Below, piece after piece: positions 8,314 through 17,800 of a DNA stretch of 64,000 nucleotides. Each line of letters begins with the position of its first letter. The first letter of the stretch is position 1. The position numbers were made by a program, and so were the translations under genes. The notes beneath the pieces were generated by a model. It ran no database searches and was not told the DNA's origin. It worked only from the letters and a program-made list of their open reading frames with translations. The stretch is from Lachnospiraceae bacterium G41 (GTDB lineage: Bacteria; Bacillota; Clostridia; Lachnospirales; Lachnospiraceae): assembly GCA_900100245.1 (NCBI GenBank), contig FNEU01000005.1:62001-126000 (forward strand), written 5' to 3'.

Positions 8314-8386
8314 ATGCTTCTCCTTCATCATTCAAATCATACGGGTTACCTGTATCTCTCTGAAACAAATCTGCCTGCAGATCCGT

Positions 8387-8644
8387 TTACAGATTGGCTT
8401 CCATAAATGCTTTTACTTCTGCCATCAGTGCATCAGCCTCTGCACCCTCAAAGGAAAATTTAACGGAATCGCCCTGCTTTGCACCTAAGGACATAATTCC
8501 CATAACGCCCTTAAACGGAACTTCCTTATCGCCCTTTGCTACTTTAACAACACAGTCTCTTCCTTTGATCAGTTTGAACAGCTCCGTTGCGGGACGAGCA
8601 TGAATTCCGTGTACATCCTTAATTACATAATCAAAACTTGCCAT
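8387..8644 (-). CDS. ptsH: HPr-like phosphocarrier with His15 but no Ser46
   Basis: The 85-residue protein matches HPr throughout: the active-site loop VHGIHARPAT places the phosphorylatable histidine exactly at 15, and MGIMSLG matches the conserved second helix. Counting against Bacillus HPr, position 46 is glycine (FKGVMGIMSLG) where HPr kinase/phosphorylase normally phosphorylates serine. The protein should therefore carry PEP-derived phosphate but not take part in Ser46-P-dependent CcpA control or be inhibited by it. AGGAGG lies before the ATG. It sits between fruA and ptsI, suggesting an operon-specific carrier. Whether another canonical HPr exists elsewhere cannot be seen here. Confidence 0.9.
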   Translation of the reverse strand: MASFDYVIKDVHGIHARPATELFKLIKGRDCVVKVAKGDKEVPFKGVMGIMSLGAKQGDSVKFSFEGAEADALMAEVKAFMEANL

Positions 8645-8732
8645 AATAAAAAACCTCCTTATATTTTTTGTTTACCTTTATAATTTATTTTATATTGTGT
8701 TTTTACTTTCCGTTTTTCCCGGTTTTGATTTC

Positions 8733-10790
8733 TTATTTTTCAGCCGGTTTCTTAAAAATTCCGAGTAAGAAGCAGGTTACGGCACTTCCGATTAACCATG
8801 CTACTACATAAAGAAGCGGGTGACCTACGGTTGCAAAAACAAATACACCGCCGTGAGGAGCCATCAAAGTACATTTAAAGAGTGCTGCAAGAAGTCCTGC
8901 CACACCTGCGCCTACCATAGTGCAGGGAATTACATGAAGCGGATCTGCCGCTGCGAAGGGAATCGCACCTTCCGTAATGAAGGATGCACCCATAACCAGG
9001 TTGGATACCACGGAACCTCTTTCTGCCTTCGTAAACTTCTTCGGGAAAATGAAGCATGCAAGTGCAATTCCGATAGGAGGAACCATACCGCCGACCATAA
9101 CTGCTGCCATTGCAATGTATGCCATTTGCTGGAATGCCGGATTGGTGGAAAGTGCTGCCTGCGCCAGCATACCGGTACCGAATACATAAGCGGCTTTGTT
9201 GATCGGACCGCCCATATCAATTGCCATCATGGCACCCAGAATAAGTCCCATCAGCCAAACCATGTTTGCGCTTCCGATAGCGGTAAGTGCATTTGAAAGA
9301 CCGGTATTAATCAGTCCGATTACGGGATTTAAAACGAAGCACATAATCACGGCTTCACAGAAAATACCGACAAGCGGGTAAATCAGGGTAGGCTTTAAAC
9401 CGTCAAGTGCAGCCGGTAATTTTTCACCGATCTTCTGAAGACCGAGTACCAGAAATCCTGCAAGGAAACCTGCTGCAATACCGCCTAAGAAACCGGATAC
9501 GGTATTACCGCCGTCAGGCTGCTGGAATGCAAATTTCATCAAAAACTGTCCGAAACCGCCGACTGCCTTTCCGTCCATTAACGTTCCGGATGCAAAACCG
9601 AAGTTGGAAAGAATTGCATTTCCGTTTGCGGCAAGAATACCTCCTACAAAACCAACCGCAAGACCGGGACGGTCTGCAATTGCATATGCGATATAACCTG
9701 CGAGAACCGGAACCATCAGACCCATTGCCAGTCCGCCGACATATTTCAGGAATGCCGCAAGCGGTGTGATGCTGCCGAAATCTCCGCCGCCGGTTGCACC
9801 GTATCCGGCAATCGTATCAACAAGGAATGCAAGTGCCACTAAAATACCGCCGCCGATAACGAACGGAAGCATATGGGATACACCGCTCATCAGCCAGGTA
9901 TAAACTTTATGTCCTACGCCGCTCTTTTCGGAAGACTTGCTCTCGCCTGCTTCCTCGGCTCCGCCGCCGTTAAATACGGGCGCATTTCCCGACAATGCAA
10001 GGGAAACGAGTTCGTCGGCCTTATTGATTCCGTCTGCAACCTTTCGCTGAATGACTTTCTTTCCCGCAAAACGTTCCATCGGAACTTTCGCATCAGCGGT
10101 TACGATTACGCAAAGTGCATCTTTAATATCATCCGCGGTCAGTGTATTCTTTGCACCCGAAGATCCTCTGGTTTCGATTTTAATCGGGATTCCTGCTTTG
10201 GATGCTGCCTTCTCCAGTCCTTCTGCTGCCATATAGGTGTGTGCAATACCGGTCGGACAGCTTGTTACCGCTACCAGATACCTGCTTCCTGCATCAATTA
10301 CCACATCTGCAAGACCTTCATCCACGCTCTTCTTTTCTTCGTCCGCCTTGTCAATGACTGCGAGGAATTCATCCACGTCTTTAGCATTGATCAGGTTGTT
10401 TCGAAAATCCTCATCCATCAGCATCATGGATAATTTACTCATTACATCCAGATGAACATTGTCCTTGGTATCGGGTGCCGCAATTAAGAAAAGGATATTG
10501 ACAGGTTCGTCATCGAGTGCTTCGTAATCCACACCGTCCTTAATAATCATTGCCGCAAGTCCGGGCTTATCGATGCAGTCACCTTTTCCGTGAGGAATTG
10601 CAATTCCTTCTCCGACACCTGTCGTGCTTTCTTCTTCTCTTGCGTAAACAAGTGCCCGGTAAGCTTCCTTATCCTGAACTTTTCCGCTTGCCGCCATGAG
10701 TTCTACCGCCATGTCAATGGCTTCCTTTTTGGATTTCGGCGCCGCATTCAGATCAACGCTCCGCTTATCCAGAAGTTCCGTAATTCTCAT
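8733..10790 (-). CDS. fruA: Fructose PTS permease, fused IIABC
   Basis: This 685-residue protein imports fructose and phosphorylates it to fructose 1-phosphate. Domain order is IIA (about 1-150, active His67 in IAIPHGKGD), IIB (about 170-265, active Cys178 in AVTSCPTGIAHTYMAAE) and membrane IIC (about 295-680, with many hydrophobic segments and motifs such as GGPINKAAYVFGTGM and EGAIPFAAADPLHVIP). Length and order match FruA of Gram-positives. AGGAGAGGG precedes its ATG. It lies between fruK and the HPr gene; its product is the substrate of FruK. Confidence 0.93.
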   Translation of the reverse strand: MRITELLDKRSVDLNAAPKSKKEAIDMAVELMAASGKVQDKEAYRALVYAREEESTTGVGEGIAIPHGKGDCIDKPGLAAMIIKDGVDYEALDDEPVNILFLIAAPDTKDNVHLDVMSKLSMMLMDEDFRNNLINAKDVDEFLAVIDKADEEKKSVDEGLADVVIDAGSRYLVAVTSCPTGIAHTYMAAEGLEKAASKAGIPIKIETRGSSGAKNTLTADDIKDALCVIVTADAKVPMERFAGKKVIQRKVADGINKADELVSLALSGNAPVFNGGGAEEAGESKSSEKSGVGHKVYTWLMSGVSHMLPFVIGGGILVALAFLVDTIAGYGATGGGDFGSITPLAAFLKYVGGLAMGLMVPVLAGYIAYAIADRPGLAVGFVGGILAANGNAILSNFGFASGTLMDGKAVGGFGQFLMKFAFQQPDGGNTVSGFLGGIAAGFLAGFLVLGLQKIGEKLPAALDGLKPTLIYPLVGIFCEAVIMCFVLNPVIGLINTGLSNALTAIGSANMVWLMGLILGAMMAIDMGGPINKAAYVFGTGMLAQAALSTNPAFQQMAYIAMAAVMVGGMVPPIGIALACFIFPKKFTKAERGSVVSNLVMGASFITEGAIPFAAADPLHVIPCTMVGAGVAGLLAALFKCTLMAPHGGVFVFATVGHPLLYVVAWLIGSAVTCFLLGIFKKPAEK

Positions 10791-10867
10791 ACCCTCTCCT
10801 CCTTTTCTTTTTTGCTTTTTGTTCTGTTTCCTTTTGTTTCTTTTTTGTCACTATGTCTGCCGCCCGA

Positions 10868-11776
10868 TCAGTGGCCTAAACTCCGATAAACCGCTTCCAC
10901 TTCTTCCTTTGTTGCCAGATATTCCGAAAACGCACTTGCAGAACCTGTCGAAAGTCCCATCTTAAAAGCGTATTCATACTCTCCTTTTTCCAGGAATCCG
11001 TATAAAAATCCGGCCACCATGGAGTCTCCCGCGCCGACGCCGTTTACAAGTTTTCCTTTCGGTGCCTCGGACATATAGATACCTCCGTCCGCCGCTGCCA
11101 GTACTCCGCCTTCGCCTGCCATGGAGATTAATACGTTCTGTGCTCCCATCTCCTGCAGTTTCTTTGCATACGGTACAACGCTTTCTCTTGTTTTTAATTC
11201 CGCACCGAAAATCTCGCCGAGTTCATGGTTATTCGGTTTAATCAAAAACGGATGATACTCAAGGACATTTACCAGAAGATCCCTTGTTGCATCCACCACA
11301 ATCCGGATTCCTCTTCCGTCAAGCTTTTTGCAGATATCCGAATAAATCGTGCCCGGCATACTGGACGGAATGCTTCCTGCAAGGCAGAGCGTATCTCCTT
11401 CTTTCAATGCATCCAGTTTTGTCATGAGAACTTCCAGTTTTTCCGGACTGATTTCCGGTCCCATACCGTTGATTTCGGTTCCGTCGATGCTCTTTAATTT
11501 CAGATTGATTCTCGAGCACCCTTCCCCGATTTCTATTGCATCCGCCAGAATCCCGCTTTCCTTAACCTTTGCGGTAATCTCTCTTCCGACAAAACCTGCC
11601 GCAAAATAAAGTGCCGTATTCTCGATTCCCAGATTGGATAATACAATGGAAACATTAATGCCCTTCCCGCCGGGAAGCATTAACTCGGACGTTGTCCGAT
11701 TTGTAAGACCGAGTTTGAAATCATCAACAGTTACGATATAGTCTAAAGACGGGTTGAAGGTTACAGTGTAAATCAT
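10868..11776 (-). CDS. fruK: 1-phosphofructokinase
   Basis: FruK converts fructose 1-phosphate to fructose 1,6-bisphosphate. The 302-residue PfkB-family protein has the 1-PFK N-terminus MIYTVTFNPSLDYIV, the substrate loop LPGGKGINVSIVLSNLGI and the catalytic NGVGAGDSMVAGFLYG. I start it at MIYTVTF because AAAGGAGGGG lies 5-6 bases upstream; an in-frame ATG 18 codons earlier has no ribosome site. It is first in the fru operon, about 75 bases downstream of a plausible promoter. Confidence 0.93.
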   Translation of the reverse strand: MIYTVTFNPSLDYIVTVDDFKLGLTNRTTSELMLPGGKGINVSIVLSNLGIENTALYFAAGFVGREITAKVKESGILADAIEIGEGCSRINLKLKSIDGTEINGMGPEISPEKLEVLMTKLDALKEGDTLCLAGSIPSSMPGTIYSDICKKLDGRGIRIVVDATRDLLVNVLEYHPFLIKPNNHELGEIFGAELKTRESVVPYAKKLQEMGAQNVLISMAGEGGVLAAADGGIYMSEAPKGKLVNGVGAGDSMVAGFLYGFLEKGEYEYAFKMGLSTGSASAFSEYLATKEEVEAVYRSLGH

Positions 11777-11850
11777 ATTGCCCCTCCTTTGCATGTTCAT
11801 GACCGATTCAATAAAAAAGACCGAATTCAATCGTATTACTCCCTACAAGA

Positions 11851-11880
11851 ATTATAATACGGTCAAACTCGGTCAAAATC
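11851..11880 (-). promoter_or_regulatory. Promoter and candidate FruR operators of the fru operon
   Basis: On the minus strand a TATAAT hexamer (plus-strand 11851-11856) lies 16-17 bases after a weak TTTTGA-type -35. Two direct copies of GGTCAAA on the plus strand (11861-11867 and 11871-11877), exactly 10 bases apart, overlap the spacer and -35. Related GACCGATTCAAT and GACCGAATTCAAT copies occur downstream at 11802-11813 and 11819-11831. Phased repeats over the promoter are what a DeoR repressor would need. Confidence 0.5.
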
Positions 11881-12129
11881 AACCAAATTTCTCCACAAAT
11901 ATAATTTATTTTTTTAGTAAAATCTGCCAAAGTCAATCATTTCGCATGTAAAATCGTGCAAAATCGTTCATGTTTCCATGCATGGCTTTTTGTATTCCCG
12001 CAGATTATGTATAATGAACAGTATAGACAAAGCAATGTAGCTTGCGGATTTTTCGTTTTTTATTTGTGGAGGGGAACTGTCTTTTAAAACTTTTATAAAA
12101 GACCATCATAAAAGAGAAGGGGATAAAAG

Positions 12130-13176
12130 ATGAAATATACAAAACTTGGAAATTCGGATTTGAATGTATCACGTATATGTATGGGTTGTATGGGGTTTGG
12201 CGATTCCGCAAGAGGACAGCACAGCTGGACGCTTGACGAAGAGCATTCCAGAGAAATCATTAAAAGAGGCCTTGACCTTGGAGTAAATTTTTATGATACG
12301 GCGATAGCTTATCAGAGCGGAACCAGTGAGCAGTATGTCGGCAGGGCGCTTAAGGATTTTGCGAAGAGAGAGGATGTTGTACTTGCAACGAAATTTCTTC
12401 CGAGAACTCCCGAGGAGATTGAAAAAGGCATCACAGGTCAGCAGCATATCGAGAACATGATTAATACAAGCCTTCAAAACCTTGGCATGGATTATGTGGA
12501 TTTGTATATCTATCACATGTGGGACTGGAATACTGATGTGTACGATATAATGGACGGATTAAATCGAATCATCAAAGCAGGCAAGGCAAGATACATCGGC
12601 ATTTCAAACTGCTTCGCATGGCAGATTGCGAAGGCTAATGCACTGGCGGAAAAAGAAGGCTTTGCAAAATTTGTTTCGATACAGGGACACTACAATTTAA
12701 TCTTCCGCGAAGAAGAGCGTGAGATGGTTCCTTACTGTGAAGAAGAAAACATCGCACTTACTCCCTACAGTGCACTTGCAAGCGGAAGACTTTCAAGAAA
12801 GCCCGGAGAAGGCGATACCAAGCGTGCAACAGAGGATACCTATGCGAAGTTTAAATATGACGCTACGTCTTCTCAGGATGCAGTGATTATAGACCGAGTG
12901 GCAGAGTTTGCAGAGAAACACGGCGTGACTATGACAGAGGTTTCTCTTGCATGGCTTCTTACGAAAGTTACAGCTCCCGTAGTGGGAGCTACAAAGCTTC
13001 ATCACATAGAAGGTGCGGCCAAAGCAGTGGATTTGGAACTGACCGATGAAGAAATTCTTTACCTGGAGGAGCCTTATGTTCCGCATTCACTCGCAGGTGT
13101 TATGGCACAGAATAAAAGAACGGATGCATTAGGGAAACATGTATGGTCCACAGGTGATCAGAAGATAGGAAAGTGA
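12130..13176 (+). CDS. Aldo/keto reductase
   Basis: The 348-residue protein is a (beta/alpha)8-barrel NADP(H)-dependent oxidoreductase. The catalytic tetrad is visible as Asp56 (FYDTAIAY), Tyr61, Lys88 (ATKF) and His129 (LYIYHMWDW). The cofactor loop lies in the second half (TPYSALASGRLSR). The C-terminal PVVGATKLHHIEGAA is typical of the family. GAAGGGGAT precedes the ATG. It is followed by a broken carboxymuconolactone decarboxylase family gene, a common neighbour of such reductases. The substrate is unknown. Confidence 0.9.
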   Translation: MKYTKLGNSDLNVSRICMGCMGFGDSARGQHSWTLDEEHSREIIKRGLDLGVNFYDTAIAYQSGTSEQYVGRALKDFAKREDVVLATKFLPRTPEEIEKGITGQQHIENMINTSLQNLGMDYVDLYIYHMWDWNTDVYDIMDGLNRIIKAGKARYIGISNCFAWQIAKANALAEKEGFAKFVSIQGHYNLIFREEEREMVPYCEEENIALTPYSALASGRLSRKPGEGDTKRATEDTYAKFKYDATSSQDAVIIDRVAEFAEKHGVTMTEVSLAWLLTKVTAPVVGATKLHHIEGAAKAVDLELTDEEILYLEEPYVPHSLAGVMAQNKRTDALGKHVWSTGDQKIGK

Positions 13177-13187
13177 GGTAAACGACT

Positions 13188-13317
13188 ATGAGCGAAAAAA
13201 TCGTACAGACAGCAGGAAGAAATCGCAGCAATCATAACACATGCAACCATGTATGTCGGATGGCCGAAGGGCTGGGCAGTATTTCGTCTTGCAAAGGAAG
13301 TGTGGAATGAAGATTAA
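13188..13317 (+). pseudogene. Internally deleted carboxymuconolactone decarboxylase-family gene
   Basis: The ATG at 13188 opens with MSEKIVQTAGR, a typical start of this AhpD-like family. Only 25 bases later, in another frame, the sequence reads QEEIAAIITHATMYVGWPKG and on to a normal C-terminus (WAVFRLAKEVW) that stops at 13317. The central part of the protein, roughly 60-80 codons including the catalytic region, is missing and the junction is frameshifted. The last bases overlap the start of the acyltransferase gene. It is a clear remnant of a deletion. Confidence 0.8.
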
Positions 13318-14614
13318 AGACACCATAAAAGATTATGACGAAGTTTGCGCGATAAAACACGCGGCGCATGTTAGGCCTAAAAAGCAGTCGGTTTTCCTAA
13401 GAAAACTGATCAAGGTTTTATCGAAAGGCGAATTGAAGGCGACGCATTTTACGTATGAAACGGAAGGCATGGAGAAGCTTGGCAAAGACGAACCATGTCT
13501 TATTCTCATGAACCATTCGTGCTTCACGGATTTGCAGATAGTCGGTACCCTCTTTGCCGACAGGCAGTATCATATCGTCTGCACCAACGACGGATTTGTG
13601 GGAAAGGCCGGTCTGATGCGAAAAGTCGGATGCATTCCTACCTGCAAATTCATAACGGATTTAAACCTCGTAAAAGACATGAAATACGCTTTCGAAGAAC
13701 TTAAAAGTTCGGTAGTAATGTATCCCGAAGCAAGCTACAGTTTTGACGGAACCGAGACTCCTCTTCCGACGAGTCTGGCGAAATGTCTGAAACTCATGAA
13801 TGTGCCGGTTGTAATGATTAAAACCGAGGGTGCTTTTCTCAGGGATCCTTTGTACAACAATCTTCAGAAGAGAGATGTAGATATAAAAGCGACCGTAAAA
13901 TATCTGCTTTCGCCCGAAGACATAAAGCAAAAAAGCAACGAAGAACTGGTTGAAATCTTAAGTGCCGAATTTAAGTACGACCATTTCAAAGCACAGCATG
14001 AAAAGAATATAATCATCGATGAACCCTTCAGAGCGGACGGACTTCATCGCGTACTTTATAAATGTCCCGCATGCAAGAGCGAGGGCCATATGCTCGGCCA
14101 AGGAATTCATATAACCTGTGCGGGCTGCGGCAAAGAGTATACGCTCGAAGAAAACGGAACGCTCACCGCATCGGACGGAAATGCCGAATTTAAGTACGTG
14201 ACGGACTGGTACGCGTGGGAAAGAGAAGAGGTCAGAAAAGAGCTCGAAGAAAGCACGTATTTACTTGATACCGATGTCGAAATCAAAATGCTCGTTGATA
14301 TGAAGAGCATTTACAGCGTCGGCGAAGGGAGACTTATACATAACAAGGACGGCTTTGAACTGACGGGCTGCGAAGACAGATTAAAATATATCCAGTCGGG
14401 CAAAAGCTCCTACAGCCTCTACGCCGATTACTTCTGGTATGAAATCGGCGATATGATTTGCATCGGAAACACACAGGTCCAGTATTACTGCTTCCCCAAG
14501 AATCAGGAGAAGGCCATCGTTGCCAAAGCCAGACTGGCGACTGAGGAATTGTATAAAATGACACAAAACCCCCGTCCCCCAGTGTCAAAATTGCTGCAAG
14601 AAAATGACGGGTAA
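13307..14614 (+). CDS. 1-acyl-glycerol-3-phosphate acyltransferase-like protein with zinc ribbon
   Basis: The PlsC-type acyltransferase domain occupies about residues 50-230 and carries the catalytic NHSCFTD (H-x4-D, His70/Asp75) and a YPEASYSFDGT block in place of the usual EGTRS motif. A four-cysteine zinc ribbon follows (YKCPACKS...CAGCGKEY, about 250-282) and then a C-terminal domain I do not recognise. I start it at MKIKDTIKDYDEV, which has AAGGAAG just upstream, inside the remnant of the previous gene. The last 20 or so residues (from TQNPRPPVS) are encoded by a palindromic repeat, so the natural C-terminus may have been altered. Confidence 0.8.
   Translation: MKIKDTIKDYDEVCAIKHAAHVRPKKQSVFLRKLIKVLSKGELKATHFTYETEGMEKLGKDEPCLILMNHSCFTDLQIVGTLFADRQYHIVCTNDGFVGKAGLMRKVGCIPTCKFITDLNLVKDMKYAFEELKSSVVMYPEASYSFDGTETPLPTSLAKCLKLMNVPVVMIKTEGAFLRDPLYNNLQKRDVDIKATVKYLLSPEDIKQKSNEELVEILSAEFKYDHFKAQHEKNIIIDEPFRADGLHRVLYKCPACKSEGHMLGQGIHITCAGCGKEYTLEENGTLTASDGNAEFKYVTDWYAWEREEVRKELEESTYLLDTDVEIKMLVDMKSIYSVGEGRLIHNKDGFELTGCEDRLKYIQSGKSSYSLYADYFWYEIGDMICIGNTQVQYYCFPKNQEKAIVAKARLATEELYKMTQNPRPPVSKLLQENDG
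14559..14587 (+). repeat. TGACAC/GTGTCA palindromic repeat, copy 1
   Basis: This 29-bp unit starts TGACAC and ends GTGTCA with core ACCCCCGTCCCCC. It lies inside the 3-prime end of the acyltransferase frame. Confidence 0.8.
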
Positions 14615-14717
14615 AGCTATCAACTAGAATTTTTTTGTAATCAGTAAGTATTGTTGAGCCAAATTTAGTATTATATAATACTTTTACATTAAAAATTTCA
14701 CATAAGTTCATGTTTTA

Positions 14718-14790
14718 AGGAACGCCCGAATTATCGAGCCTTGACGTTATTTATCAGGAACGCCCGCATTACCGAGCCTAGACATTATTT
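14718..14790 (+). repeat. Two tandem 35-bp repeats
   Basis: Two copies (14718-14752 and 14756-14790) starting AGGAACGCCCG and containing CGAGCCT and TTATTT differ at four positions; period 38 bases. They lie in the region before the large surface protein. Function unknown. Confidence 0.75.
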
Positions 14791-14817
14791 CAATCCCAGT
14801 GGGGATGGAAAGAGTCA

Positions 14818-14867
14818 CGGCTCTTTTTTAATTCTTTTATCATAAAAGAATTGAATCAGAAGAGCCG
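14818..14867 (+). promoter_or_regulatory. Leader hairpin directly before the surface-protein ribosome site
   Basis: CGGCTCTT (14818-14825) pairs with AAGAGCCG (14860-14867), and inside it AATTCTTTTAT and ATAAAAGAATT form a near-perfect palindrome. The AGGAGG ribosome site follows within 8 bases, so the structure could influence translation or transcript stability. Confidence 0.55.
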
Positions 14868-14887
14868 CCCAAATAGGAGGATAAAAG

Positions 14888-17800
14888 ATGAAAAAACAAA
14901 TCAAAAACAAAAACACAGCCCGTGCGATAGCATTTGTTCTTGCGACTGTTGTTATGGCGACAAGCATTCCGATGACGGCCTTGGCGGAGGGTGAGAATAC
15001 AGAAGAATTCACACTCACTGAAGAGAATAAGACTTCGGATATAGATGATGCAACAACTGAAAGCAATGAACTGGACGGCTCTGAAACAAAGGCTACGCTG
15101 GATTCTGCGAATTTAGCTTCAGAGTCAGTTAATAAAATGGAAAATGTTATTAAGGCAGAAAACAATGATTTAGGTATAAAAGATTACGCCGATAAAGTTG
15201 ATGAAATATATGAAGATTTGGATAAAGCTTCAGAGCTTGTTTACAATATTTCTTCAAAAGAGGACGGTGAGGAAGGTTATGTAGCGAATCTTGAGCAGCA
15301 GATAGAAAATGCACTTGTAGCAGGCGAGAAAATAGATAACATTCTTCAAGGCGTTTCCGCGGAAGATGGAAAGGTATTGGTTGATGTTCCTGTGGTTGAT
15401 GAAAACGGAGAACCTGCAACAGAACAGGTTGATTTAAACGAAAGCATCAAGCCTATTCAGGACGATGCGTTCTATAACGATGAGAAAACAGGTTTAAACG
15501 CGGGCTTAGATGCAGTTACGATAGCAAAGCAGAAAGCTGCTGAATCCAACAATTGGGACAAATCAATTGAGGAGAGAAAAGACGCTCTGACCATGGCGGA
15601 GAATCAGCTCAATATAGCAGACAGCATCCTAAAAAAAGCAAACGAAGATGTTGACAAGGCACAGGCAGCAAAGGATGCAGCCAAGAAAAAACTTGATGAG
15701 GCTATAAAAGTAAGGGATGCAGTTCTTAATGGTGCTGAAGAAGCTGAAGAATGCTATATTAAGGGTGCGGTTAAAGACTCTGAAGCAGCATTTAAGGCCA
15801 TAAAAGATGCCAAGGATAAAGCGGGAGAATTACAAGAGGAAGTTGATGAACTCTACACTAATATTAAAAATATTGAACTTCTAGAACAGATTCAGGCAAA
15901 GCAGGAAACTATTCAGGAAATCGTAAAAGATGATCAGGATTTCAAAACCAATCCTTATTACCAAAAGGCAACCAAAGAACTTTGCAGCCTTATAATACAG
16001 TACAATATTTTGGATAAAGATGGAAAAGATATTGAATTGGGAACTGATTTTGAAGTTACACTTATTCAGCATGATCCCGAAGATCTCCAAAATGCTACTC
16101 TTGATGAAAAAACCAATATGTATACGCTTGGTGAGAAGGAGGTATCGTATACTCAGGATATAGATGATGATGGATGGCTTATATTCAACGCAGATATGGA
16201 AAACTGTTTTGTTGTTAAGTTCAAGGATAAAGATGGTAAAGAATATACAAGATATTACAACTACATTTCTAATAATGACGGTTCAATCTGCGTCTATGAG
16301 AGAAGCTATACTGTAAATACAGAAGATGTTGATGAAGTACCTGCTATAGAAGCGACAGAAGATCAAATCATTCCTGCACACTGGACCGATAAGGACGGAA
16401 ATACTCCTAAGGAAGGTATGAATGTTGCGACCGTAAAAGTAGGTGAAAGCCAGAATATTAAAGAGATTGGCGTAGCATATGATCCAGAAAATCCTAAAGA
16501 GAGTAAAGTTGAATCTTTAAGTTCTGACGGAAATACTAAATATGTTCCTATCATTGATGGAACAGAAGAAGTGACCACCTCATATAATCAAACTACAGGT
16601 GAGTTAACAATCAAAACGGAATGCAGAGTTAAGAGGTATGAAAAGAAAACCACTGAAAATTGGTCAGATGCGAGTCATTATAATTATTCGGATGAAGAAA
16701 TGGTAAAATGGGTGGAAGAAGCGATTGAGCGAGATCCTCTCTTCAAGGAATTAAAGGCTATCAGAAATGATCCCGGTGTCATTGATTTCACGATTGTGCC
16801 CGAACCGATACCTGTAAGTCCTGATAAAAAGGGTTTCAGAGTAGAATACTATGAATATGTTAAAGATTCTGAAAATACACAGCTTTATTCCGAATATAAG
16901 TATGACGTAACAGAATACGATACTTTCGTAGCACAACAGACAATTCAGGGCGAGCCCGCAAAGCCCGGAATCAAAGCCTATACCGACGAGACAGGTATCA
17001 CATGGGACTTAGACATAGATAGTATCTTAGAAGCGTTTGAAAACGGGTATATCAAAGAAGTTCAGACTGATGATGAAGAAAATATTATATCAGCAGAGAA
17101 CGTAGATGAATACAACTATCTAATACTTTTGGAGAATTTGAAGAAATATCAGGAGCAGAAGGAAGCGCTGGAAAAAGCAAATGCTGAACTTTTAGTGGCC
17201 CAGGAAAAATTCGAGGCTCTTAGAGATCAGACCAAGAAGCTTAAGATGTATGTATATGACACAAAGGAACTTGAGTATCTTGAGAATCAGGTAAATATAG
17301 CAGAGTCTGCTCTTGCGGATGCTAAAGCAACAAGAGATAAGCTTACAATAGAGATTATCCAAACGGAAGATATTATTCAGAGAAGTATGATTCCCGATCC
17401 TGCTCCCTCTTTTAATCTTACTTTAAAACAGCTAGAAACATCAGACGGTAAAATCGCAGAAATTGTTGAAAAAGATTCGGGAGTTGTAAAGTTGACTATT
17501 GAAGACACCGGTGAAATCAAAAAAACATCTGAAGCTCCAGAACCGGTTATTAAAACTATTGAACCGACTGTTGACATTGATCTGCCGGAAGAAGGTGGTG
17601 CCGGTCGTGTGAAACCTGACACTCCTTCAGGTGTAGCAGGAGTAAGAGTTGATAATGGTGATTCCAAGAAAAATGATAAGCCTGAACTTGGAGTTAAAAC
17701 AAACGATAATACTAAATTCGAACCATCGATAACTGTGGCACAGAAGGATACTAATAAGGATGTGACAACGAACAAAACAAATATAAATGTGACAGACCTC

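Noticed and set aside
8820-9296. 158-codon plus-strand frame in fruA
   Set aside because: Antisense shadow of the IIC domain gene; cysteine and histidine rich translation typical of a reversed coding strand.
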